Below are positions 1 to 7,839 of a stretch of 50,272 nt of DNA, piece after piece. The position numbers and the translations under genes are program-made. Each line of letters begins with the position of its first letter. Positions within the stretch are counted from its first letter, which is position 1. The DNA comes from an uncultured Bacteroidales bacterium. Its GTDB lineage: Bacteria > Bacteroidota > Bacteroidia > Bacteroidales > UBA932. The notes below the pieces were generated by a model that saw only the letters and a program-made list of their open reading frames with translations, had not been told where the DNA came from and made no database searches. The stretch spans positions 1 through 50,272 of the forward strand of contig CALUTU010000015.1 in NCBI GenBank assembly GCA_944323785.1. The letters run 5' to 3'.

Positions 1-37
1 AAGTTTTTTGGGGTTAATGCTTCTGTTCATAAATAAA

Positions 38-68
38 TGAGGGTGGCCTACATTGCCGACCACCCTCA
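38..68 (-). terminator. Intrinsic terminator of the stalk lipoprotein gene
   Basis: A perfect 9-bp stem (38-46 with 60-68) encloses a 13-nt loop. Read on the minus strand it is followed by TTTATTT. It lies 45 nt past the stop of the minus-strand gene that ends at 113. Confidence 0.85.
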
Positions 69-112
69 CCTGATAATCTGACTGCTAATGTCGCAGACTA
101 ACTAATTCAGTC

Positions 113-3100
113 CTATCTCTGGGCCTTGAAGATGATAGTTATAGTCTCCTCATGAGCCTCCACACCATTGTAATCCATCGTGTGACGGAGGGTCACAGGT
201 ATCGTGACGATGAGATCGTTCTGCAGGACACCGTTGTCACCGTCGAAAGTGAAGACTCCTGTCGTAGAATCGAATGTAGCGGCCGCGTTGGTGTAAGGAC
301 CATCCATAACCTGATAGGTGATCTTTCCGTAATCAAACTCAGGCTGATACTTCGTCAGCTCGGAGTTAGTCAGCATATTGTTGTAAACCTCGAAAGGTCT
401 GGGCTCGGCCTCACCGTAATAGAGGGTGATGTTCCTGCCTGCTCCCTCGAGGATGCCCTCGATGTTGAAGCTCTTCCATACGTTGACACTATAATCCTCA
501 CCGGCTACCCTGTCGCTTACAGTTATGGTCTCTGTGTCGAAGAGGGTGATGGGATCTTCTGTCCAGATGTGTACAGGCAGCCTGTTGACTTCAATCTCAG
601 TTCCGTTCTGTGTCCGGATGTAGAGGACTGCATCCACATCTATCGCCCTGCCGGTGAATCCATTCCAATGAACGAATACATCCTGGATCATTTCGTTTAC
701 TTCATTGGCGCGATAAATATCGGCATAGATATAAGTGTCTGTACCAGCTGTTCCTTCGGTCTTGGTCAGAGTAGGTATGTTGGTGATACCGTTCAGCTGA
801 TCCTCTTTGGTTGTAATCTCAAACTTGACATACGCACCGTCGTTGAGCTGGTCGGCGTTGGCGATGTAGACGTAGTTGCTGAGGTTTACTGAAGGGAAGT
901 CGTACAAACCGCTGGCGTTGACTATACCGTCAAGTTCTACCGCACCGTCTTTTACGAAGACCTCGTCATACCTGAGCTCGTAGGCGGGAGCGACGATCTC
1001 GCTTGTCGCGTTGAACTCGTATGTCACGCCGTACCATGTCTCCACTGTCGTGGTGAACTCGAACTTGTCACCGAACTTCGTGATGTCACTGGATGATGTT
1101 CTGAGGTAAGCCGGAACGTAATCTTCCTGGCCATTTCCTCCATTAAGGATGCCGAGGTATGTCCAGAGAGATGAAGAGTTCAGCTGCTCATTGTTTCTCC
1201 ATGACTCTACAGTGTAGGCATATTCAGTAGCGCCATATTCTGTTCCGTCGTTTTCGAGCGAAGCCTTGAACTCAGCGAGGTTTGCGAAGTGATCTGCGGA
1301 GAATGCATCTTCGAAAGGACGGTCACCCAGTTTCTGAACGTCGTAACTTGAGCCGATGAAGTTAATCTGGAAGTTGCCGAGGTCGATGGTCTGGTCCTCA
1401 GGCATCGCACCGAGGGTGTAAGTCAGGTTGAAGATGACTCTGGTATGGCCCTCGCTGTCATCGTATACCTTCTGGATATCGTAGGTAACGGTCTTGCCTT
1501 TCTCGAAGTCATAGCCGTCAATGGTCACATTTGCAACCTGAGCAACCTTGAATGCCTGAGCGTCGATTCTCACGTCTCCGTCAACATCGCTGGCATTGAA
1601 ATCATCGGTCAGATCCTCGGGCTTGGCGGCACCCTCTACAGTGCGGAGAACCTTATCGAATGAGGGTGTTCCGTCATTAATGATCTCGTAGATGTTCTTT
1701 GCTGCGCCTGGCAGTACAGCAACTGAGTCCCAGTTTTCAATAAGCATCTCGTCGAGATCAAGAGGCTCCTGAGTTCCCTTATAGAGTATCTTGTGGTCCT
1801 TGGCCAGCTGGTATGTCCACTCAATCTTGTTCTTAGGGAAGTCAACCTCGTTCAGATTAGGGAGGTTGAGCTCGAAGGTCACGGGGATGATCTCGTAGGA
1901 GGTGGCGTTCTCGATGACGGCCTTGCCGTTGATGTTGAAGATGTTGTTAACATACGCGATGTCTCCCACATGCTTCACTGCCTCCTCGGAGGTTGCGGGC
2001 ATTGACGCGATCATGCCGTAGCCCTTCTCCTCATCCAGGCTGATTGTGACACCGTTGCCCATAACGGGGGTGTAGAGAACCACAGGCTCGTAATCGGGGG
2101 TGATGGCCTCTACGGGAAGTCTGAGGGCCTCGGCTGCCTCCTCAAGGCGGACGATGTCACCTGCCATATCGAATGCGAGCTCGTAGCCCTCATAGAAGGT
2201 TACGGTTGCGGGGGCCATGGTCCAGTCCTTCTCCACCTCAAGGGTTGCGGGGAACTCCTCCTCCTCGGTGAAGTTGTAGAGGACATACTTGTCATCGAGT
2301 GCGGATGCCTTCTCGTCAATATTTACCTGTACGTACTCGCTGGATACATAGTTGCCGAGGTCGATGTTACCGAGATCAGAATTGTTGATGGCCTCGTTAA
2401 CAACATACTCGTCAGCCACGTAGAGTGCGATGGCGATGTCTTTTCCAACTTCTTTGGTAATGGGCACAATAGCGTCCACCTCTATACGTCCGGTGCTGCC
2501 GTCGGCTACTATCTCAAGGTTCTCGCCGGCAACTGTAATTGCGGGAGCCGCTGCTCTTGTCTCAGGCTTAACGGGTACTACGTAAAGCACTGCGTTCTCG
2601 TTGGAGATGGAGGCAGCGAGCTTGGCGGGAGTAACCTGGAATGTGGCCTGTACTCTCTGGAAGTCTACCAGGGACTTCTCTGCTACTGTATAGTAGTACG
2701 ATGTGGCCATACCGTCCTTGTACTCGGGAACGAATACGAGGCTCTGGATATTGTCGGCCAGACCTCCTATAATTATTACGAGATCGGATGTGAGGTCATC
2801 TATTCTCTTCTCAACATCACCGATCTGCTTGTTGATCTGCTCAGTAAGTTCAGAGATTGCCTCAGAGATGGCATCATTGATATAGCCTGCCTCTATGGAC
2901 TTCTTTATCTCCTCTGCAACCATGTCCGAGAACTCGTCCTTGTTGACTTTATTGGCAAGTTCCTCCTTGAGCTGGTCAATCTGACCCTGAAGGTCGCTTA
3001 CGTTGGCCTTCAGGCTGTCGCTCAGCTTGTCGATGTTGTCCATGAGAGTAGAGTCACGGAGCTCCAGCTCCTCAATCTTGGAGTCGAAGGTCTTGGTAAA

Positions 3101-3775
3101 TACGTCAAACGCCTCCCTGAGCGAACGGATGTTACCCAGAGCGCTTGAGGCACTGTCCTGAGCGGCCTTAATGTCTTCCAGAATGCCGGGGATCTGACCC
3201 TGAAGATCGCCAAGATCACTCTCCAGATCTTCTACGCTTGTCTCAAGAGCCTCAACCCTGCCCTCGAGTTTTCCAAGACTGTTGTTCAGAGCCTCTATAT
3301 CACCCTTTATATCAAGAGTAGCTTCCTCCAGATCTTCCTTAGTAGCATAGTCGTCGAGCTTGCCCTCAATCTCTGCAACTGTAGCCTTAAGGTCCTCAAG
3401 GTCGCTTTCCAGGCCGTCTATCCTGGCAACCTCGACTTCGAGATCCGCCACCTGATCAACGAGCTTGTCGATGTCGCCATCGTTCGACTCAATCCGGGTG
3501 TTGAGTTCATCAATCTGAGACTGCAAGTCTTCTTTTGCCGCATCCAGATCTCCTACGCTGCCCTCAAGAGTAGCTATGGCTCCTTTGGCTTCGTCAAGAG
3601 CGCTGGTAAGAGTCGCAATCTGCTCTTCCAGACTGGCTATCTGACCTGTCTCGAGGGCATCAAGACGCTCGTTGATAGAGTTGATGTCACTCTCAAAGTC
3701 TGCACAGCCAGTAAACGCGAACACGCCGCACACCAGTGCGAGTGCCGCAATCACATTGAAAAAATGTTTTTTCAT
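113..3775 (-). CDS. Large coiled-coil stalk lipoprotein
   Basis: A 1220-residue predicted lipoprotein. I chose the ATG at 3775 because it is followed at once by a signal peptide (MKKHFFNV, hydrophobic core, lipobox FTGC with Cys24); an upstream in-frame ATG at 3811 would put 12 extra residues in front. Residues of about 25-340 are heptad-like and rich in D, E, L, I and K (many LE.L, LDDL and IEEL units), a long coiled coil. The remaining 880 residues are beta-type, tryptophan-poor and acidic, with no catalytic motif that I recognise. Family knowledge: similar Bacteroidales coiled-coil lipoproteins are often annotated only by a lyase N-terminal-type domain. Inference: an outer-surface stalk or adhesin with the beta part held away from the membrane. 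It stands alone, with 257 nt upstream and a strong terminator downstream. The function is unknown. Confidence 0.8.
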   Translation of the reverse strand: MKKHFFNVIAALALVCGVFAFTGCADFESDINSINERLDALETGQIASLEEQIATLTSALDEAKGAIATLEGSVGDLDAAKEDLQSQIDELNTRIESNDGDIDKLVDQVADLEVEVARIDGLESDLEDLKATVAEIEGKLDDYATKEDLEEATLDIKGDIEALNNSLGKLEGRVEALETSVEDLESDLGDLQGQIPGILEDIKAAQDSASSALGNIRSLREAFDVFTKTFDSKIEELELRDSTLMDNIDKLSDSLKANVSDLQGQIDQLKEELANKVNKDEFSDMVAEEIKKSIEAGYINDAISEAISELTEQINKQIGDVEKRIDDLTSDLVIIIGGLADNIQSLVFVPEYKDGMATSYYYTVAEKSLVDFQRVQATFQVTPAKLAASISNENAVLYVVPVKPETRAAAPAITVAGENLEIVADGSTGRIEVDAIVPITKEVGKDIAIALYVADEYVVNEAINNSDLGNIDLGNYVSSEYVQVNIDEKASALDDKYVLYNFTEEEEFPATLEVEKDWTMAPATVTFYEGYELAFDMAGDIVRLEEAAEALRLPVEAITPDYEPVVLYTPVMGNGVTISLDEEKGYGMIASMPATSEEAVKHVGDIAYVNNIFNINGKAVIENATSYEIIPVTFELNLPNLNEVDFPKNKIEWTYQLAKDHKILYKGTQEPLDLDEMLIENWDSVAVLPGAAKNIYEIINDGTPSFDKVLRTVEGAAKPEDLTDDFNASDVDGDVRIDAQAFKVAQVANVTIDGYDFEKGKTVTYDIQKVYDDSEGHTRVIFNLTYTLGAMPEDQTIDLGNFQINFIGSSYDVQKLGDRPFEDAFSADHFANLAEFKASLENDGTEYGATEYAYTVESWRNNEQLNSSSLWTYLGILNGGNGQEDYVPAYLRTSSSDITKFGDKFEFTTTVETWYGVTYEFNATSEIVAPAYELRYDEVFVKDGAVELDGIVNASGLYDFPSVNLSNYVYIANADQLNDGAYVKFEITTKEDQLNGITNIPTLTKTEGTAGTDTYIYADIYRANEVNEMIQDVFVHWNGFTGRAIDVDAVLYIRTQNGTEIEVNRLPVHIWTEDPITLFDTETITVSDRVAGEDYSVNVWKSFNIEGILEGAGRNITLYYGEAEPRPFEVYNNMLTNSELTKYQPEFDYGKITYQVMDGPYTNAAATFDSTTGVFTFDGDNGVLQNDLIVTIPVTLRHTMDYNGVEAHEETITIIFKAQR

Positions 3776-4032
3776 AACTGCATTTAGTTTGTTACACATA
3801 GGAACAAACAAGAGCCTTCCGACTGACGTTGCTCTTCTGATTAAAACTTATCGCAGTTATGATGTTTAAAGGGGTCTTTGGAGGCAAAAACGCCCGTTTT
3901 GGACGGAATCCGCCTACCATTCGCATCCACTAAAAATTATATGCGCCCTTACCACCACGGCAGATTTCTGAATATCAATTTTTCAGGAATTTTATGCTTT
4001 TAACAGACATTAATGCAGGTATATTTTAAATT

Positions 4033-4950
4033 TCAGAAAGTCAGGTTAAAAGCCATAGCCACAGACATACCGTCCGGGGAGGTAGGATAAAAACTATAGG
4101 AAGCGTATCTGCCTCCGGATGAACCTTTCTCCTTAACAACTACACGGCGCGCTCCGGGAGCGGCAATGGCATCAATCAAGTTATAGACATACAAGGCTCC
4201 CAATGCTCCCAGACAGATATTGCGGGCAGTGGAAAATTGGTCTACTCGCTTGGCATACAACCGCTTGTAATCAGCATCGTGGGTCTCGCCTATGCGTCTG
4301 GCATAATCAGTCTTGATGGTTTCGGTCGCCACAACACCGCCGATCAGTGCCGCAGTGCCACCGAGTATCAGACCGCCTTTCAGATAACTGCCTTTATGGA
4401 ACTGACCCCAGCCAGGCACTATCGCCGACCGCCACAGTCCCCTCGCCCCGTACTTTGTTGTAACGGATGTCTCGTCAAAATCAGCAATGGAGCCGGGAGC
4501 AGCGACCTGATAGAGATAGTATGCCTGATAGTTGCCGTTTGCCAACTGCCGCCAATAATTGTCAACCATCTTACACTCTATGTCTATAGGAGCTCCCTCT
4601 GCCCTAAGTTCAAGAGTATACACTTCATCTTTAGTTCCGCTTAGACCTGAAGCATCTCTGCGTGACCGATGAATCTGATTTATCTCCTCGACACTTGATA
4701 TGTTCCAGTCTCGGGGTAGAAATCTTACCAGTTCGTTCAATGCTAAAGTTGACGCACTGGTAAGATTTGTGGTATTGACCGGCACCAATACATACTGAAT
4801 CGATGTGTTTCGAGATGACGGCTGCTTATTTATCCAACTGGGGACTATCTTATCTGAGGTCTGAATGTACTTCTGAGCAATGCATTCTCCGCATGATACG
4901 GAGAATGCACAGATCAGTAATACAACTATCTTAAGCACCAAGATTTTCAT
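4033..4950 (-). CDS. DUF5683-like secreted or membrane protein
   Basis: A 305-residue protein. The N-terminus is a signal peptide; Cys20 in the context FSVSC could be a relaxed lipobox, or cleavage could follow CIAQ. Residues 27-165 are a soluble region without recognised motifs. At about 172-215 comes the segment WRSAIVPGWGQFHKGSYLKGG followed by a glycine-rich hydrophobic stretch, the signature of the DUF5683/TM2-like proteins of Bacteroidota, and a second hydrophobic helix lies near 245-262. The start is 3 nt downstream of the LPP20-like gene, so the two are probably co-transcribed and may act together in the envelope. The biochemical role of the family is not established, and there is no catalytic signature. 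Confidence 0.75.
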   Translation of the reverse strand: MKILVLKIVVLLICAFSVSCGECIAQKYIQTSDKIVPSWINKQPSSRNTSIQYVLVPVNTTNLTSASTLALNELVRFLPRDWNISSVEEINQIHRSRRDASGLSGTKDEVYTLELRAEGAPIDIECKMVDNYWRQLANGNYQAYYLYQVAAPGSIADFDETSVTTKYGARGLWRSAIVPGWGQFHKGSYLKGGLILGGTAALIGGVVATETIKTDYARRIGETHDADYKRLYAKRVDQFSTARNICLGALGALYVYNLIDAIAAPGARRVVVKEKGSSGGRYASYSFYPTSPDGMSVAMAFNLTF

Positions 4951-4953
4951 TGA

Positions 4954-5583
4954 CTACAAACCTTTTGCCTTCAGATCATTCAATTTACTGAACTCTTCAC
5001 TGACACTGTCACTGAACACCTCACTGCTAAAATCTATATCCAGTTTCTCTTCTTTAGAAATCACATCCTGTAAATCCGTATTGTTTTTAAGGTTGTCTAT
5101 AAGTCCTGGGATATCTAATTCAACGCATACATAAGCAGTCTCCGTCCCATCACTCTGAACATATCTGTCAGAAACAGCTATTCTACTTCCTCTTATAAGT
5201 TCCTGTGTGACAGAACTTACTTTATCCTTACTGGACTCAGATAAAGTACGTCTCTTATCTATTCCCTCTGTTCCTCCCATTTGCTGCTTGCTGTATGTAT
5301 CACTATAATTCTCAATAGCACCGGTAACCAACGTAGCAATCGTATTTGAAAGTTCCTGCCTTGCAAGGACGGCAGCTCTCTGTTCCAAATTGTCTTCTGC
5401 GAATCCATTATATAGAGCCCATTCCCTTATTGTAGTTGCATTTGGATCCTCCGCATAAAGCTGAGCTTCACTTTTTGCCTTTTTCTGTCCCATTCCTCCA
5501 GTAGCTGCTTTCTGGGCTCCGCAAGAGGAGACGAGCATGAGGGTTGCTGCTGCAAGGGCAGCGATGATTGAAATCTTTTTCAT
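4954..5583 (-). CDS. LPP20-like lipoprotein
   Basis: A 209-residue lipoprotein with signal peptide MKKISIIAALAAATLMLVSSC (lipobox VSSC, Cys21). The mature part matches the general pattern of LPP20/LPP-type lipoproteins: a helix with AVLARQELSNTIATLV, a long polar middle, and an ELIRGSRIAVSDRY..DGTETAYVCVELD beta segment. The family is named after a Helicobacter lipoprotein; its function is poorly defined, but members are outer-membrane associated. The gene is 54 nt downstream of the 5638-7824 lipoprotein gene and 3 nt upstream of the DUF5683-like gene, with no TAnnTTTG box in the 54-nt gap, so it probably belongs to the same long transcription unit. Confidence 0.75.
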   Translation of the reverse strand: MKKISIIAALAAATLMLVSSCGAQKAATGGMGQKKAKSEAQLYAEDPNATTIREWALYNGFAEDNLEQRAAVLARQELSNTIATLVTGAIENYSDTYSKQQMGGTEGIDKRRTLSESSKDKVSSVTQELIRGSRIAVSDRYVQSDGTETAYVCVELDIPGLIDNLKNNTDLQDVISKEEKLDIDFSSEVFSDSVSEEFSKLNDLKAKGL

Positions 5584-5637
5584 AATAATTTGGTTTTAAA
5601 AGTTAAACATTATGTTTGGTTAAATATTTTCAAGTGA

Positions 5638-7824
5638 TTAGAATGTGGATATCTTGACGCTCTCACCGTAAACATAGCCGGACTCGGTACGCACCCACGC
5701 CCGGACATAGTAAGTGCGGTTGGCCATCAGGTCTGTAACTGTTGTGGAGTATTTTCCAGTAGATCCGCGTCCCGAGACCGTGACCGAGTTATCCACTGTC
5801 GTAGAAGGATTCATAGTCGTGCCGTAGGCGAATCCTCTTGACGTATATGCCGGAGAACCAGGTGACACCACCTGCCCGTTCAGTGTAGCTGAATACTGGA
5901 AGAAAAGTCCGCCGCCCATATCTATCGGCTCTACATTGGTGGCGTTCAGGGTCTCCACTACCGGCAGCTCGGCAGTCGTAAAACTTACCGTCTCACCATA
6001 CACCGGCTCTCCGTTCTGAACGGCAAATGCTCTCACGTAGTATGTAGTCCCCTCCTGCAGACCGTCCACATCCATGGATATGCGGCCATTATAGCCTCCG
6101 TACCTGCTCTCCTTTCTGTCATTGATTGTCGGATTGTATGTGCTGGAGCTGTAGCAGAAGCCGTATTGCGTACACTTTGGATCACCCACCTCCTCTATCT
6201 CTCCGTTGAACGTGGCGGCATCGGTCCCGATATCAGTTACGGCGTATGTAACAACTTCTGTAGGGGTATAAGTCGTGCTGAAAGTCACGGTATTGCCATA
6301 ATATGTACTGCCGTTCTGTACAACATACGCACGGACATAATAATAGGTATCAAATTCCAGGTCTGAGACCTCCAGGGAATAATCACCCTCTCCGTTTCCG
6401 TACACCACACGTTTATTGTCAGATATAGTCGGCTGCCCGCCCGTCGAGTAGCAGAATCCTCGTTCAGAGTAAGCAGGGATTCCCTGATCCGAGACATAAG
6501 CATTGAAAGTAGCCTCTGAAGCTCCTATGTCCGTAACTGCGGATGTGGTGACTGACGGAGCTCCGGATATTGTATTGAATGTACGCGATTCTCCGTAAAA
6601 TATATTGTCATTCTGTATAATATAGGAACGGACTGTATATGTCTCCTGAAGTTCAAGACCGGAAACTTTTGTGGAGAACGAGCCGCCCCCGGATCCAGGC
6701 ACCTTTACAGTCTCGTCATTGACGGTGGGCTCTGAAGTACCGGTTCTATAACAGAAACCTTTTTCGGTGTATGCCGGTACGCCCGGATTAGTGACTGTTG
6801 CGTTGAACGAAGCCTGTCCCGACAGGACATCCACGCCGGAGACATCATCCGTGCGCACCTCTGAATACTCCTGTACAGTCTGGAAAGTCAGTTCATTGGC
6901 ACTATAGAACACTCCATTGGCATTTCTGGCATATGCTCTGACGTAATACGTACTGCCGGACGCAAACGAGTTGACTTCTTTCTCAAAGTTGCTACCGGCT
7001 TTATAAGTAGTACCGACAGTAATGGTTTCCATAGCATTGTCCAATGTCGGCATGGACTCTCCGGCATATACAAAGCCCAATTCCTGGTAACGCGGAACAC
7101 CCTCGCTGATAAGCAGGCCTGTCAGAGTCGCACTGTTCATCATCACCTCAGAGATCCCGGTCATGTTCAGGACCACATCATCCCGGTCCTCTCCGATAGC
7201 CGATACTTTCAAGTCCGAGCTTCCATTTGAAGAACGCACGACCACCACAGTCTCGTTATAGCCCGGCAACAGCAGGCTGCGGTCTATGAACACAACTATA
7301 GTCTGAGTCTTTCCGTACGGCAATACACCCTCCTTGTCCTTTATATCGCTTATCCAGTCACAATCATACTCTATCCTCCATTCCAGATTCTCATAACTGC
7401 TGTTGACTATATTGAACGACAATGTATTGACTTCCGAACCGTCCCCGAATGCCAGTGAGTCCCGGTCCACCGTCACCATAGCCGGTATACGGCTTATCAG
7501 CACATAGCCGTTAGTCTGTCCTCCCGCTGTCACCTCCAGGGTCTTGCTTGCCGGCGTGTACCCCTCTTTGGTCAGAGTCAGAGTATAAGTCCCGGCTTTC
7601 AGGTCTGTAAACATATAGTTGCCGTCGCTGCCGGTCAGGGCGGACTTGCCGCCCGGCTCCAGCGATACATTGACAGTGGGGACGGGCTCGCCTGTGGTCG
7701 CATCGGCCACCGTCCCTATGATGCTGCCCGTAAGTTCCTGCGCCAGCTCATCCTTGCACGATACCAGCCCCACAGAACAAAGCACCGCCACGATTAATAT
7801 TGAATATCTGCCAAATTTTCGCAT
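5638..7824 (-). CDS. BACON/FN3-repeat surface lipoprotein, paralogue A
   Basis: A 728-residue lipoprotein (lipobox LVSC, Cys23). Domain order: CarboxypepD regulatory-like beta sandwich at about 33-105 (IIGTVADATTGEPVPTV, YMFTDLKAGTYTLTL); BACON-like domain at about 115-215 (LEWRIEYDCDWI, QTIVVFIDR, VVVRSSNGSSDL); then five FN3-like repeats of roughly 95 residues, each with a G.P.Y...GF.Y strand and a closing YYVRAYA.N....YG motif. BACON domains are proposed carbohydrate- or mucin-binding modules, and FN3 repeats usually act as spacers. Inference: a cell-surface binding protein. It lies 15 nt downstream of paralogue B, and codons 22-70 are nearly identical at DNA level to the paralogue (see the repeat entries). 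No enzymatic domain is visible. Confidence 0.85.
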   Translation of the reverse strand: MRKFGRYSILIVAVLCSVGLVSCKDELAQELTGSIIGTVADATTGEPVPTVNVSLEPGGKSALTGSDGNYMFTDLKAGTYTLTLTKEGYTPASKTLEVTAGGQTNGYVLISRIPAMVTVDRDSLAFGDGSEVNTLSFNIVNSSYENLEWRIEYDCDWISDIKDKEGVLPYGKTQTIVVFIDRSLLLPGYNETVVVVRSSNGSSDLKVSAIGEDRDDVVLNMTGISEVMMNSATLTGLLISEGVPRYQELGFVYAGESMPTLDNAMETITVGTTYKAGSNFEKEVNSFASGSTYYVRAYARNANGVFYSANELTFQTVQEYSEVRTDDVSGVDVLSGQASFNATVTNPGVPAYTEKGFCYRTGTSEPTVNDETVKVPGSGGGSFSTKVSGLELQETYTVRSYIIQNDNIFYGESRTFNTISGAPSVTTSAVTDIGASEATFNAYVSDQGIPAYSERGFCYSTGGQPTISDNKRVVYGNGEGDYSLEVSDLEFDTYYYVRAYVVQNGSTYYGNTVTFSTTYTPTEVVTYAVTDIGTDAATFNGEIEEVGDPKCTQYGFCYSSSTYNPTINDRKESRYGGYNGRISMDVDGLQEGTTYYVRAFAVQNGEPVYGETVSFTTAELPVVETLNATNVEPIDMGGGLFFQYSATLNGQVVSPGSPAYTSRGFAYGTTMNPSTTVDNSVTVSGRGSTGKYSTTVTDLMANRTYYVRAWVRTESGYVYGESVKISTF
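7615..7760 (-). repeat. Near-identical 146-bp segment, copy 1
   Basis: It aligns without gaps to 9874-10019 at an offset of 2259, with about six mismatches by eye (about 96% identity). It encodes residues of about 22-70, from the lipid-modified Cys through the CarboxypepD strand. The rest of the two genes is far more diverged. Confidence 0.9.
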
Positions 7825-7839
7825 AATTTAATGATTTAA

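Noticed and set aside
152-892. A long plus-strand frame antisense to the stalk lipoprotein gene
   Set aside because: It lies wholly inside a gene with a signal peptide, coiled coil and terminator. Its translation has no start-like or domain features and reflects the regular codon pattern of the real gene.
3887-3900. AAAACG-CC-CGTTTT palindrome as terminator of the DUF5683-like gene
   Set aside because: The loop would be only two bases, the stem is weak and no run of T follows.
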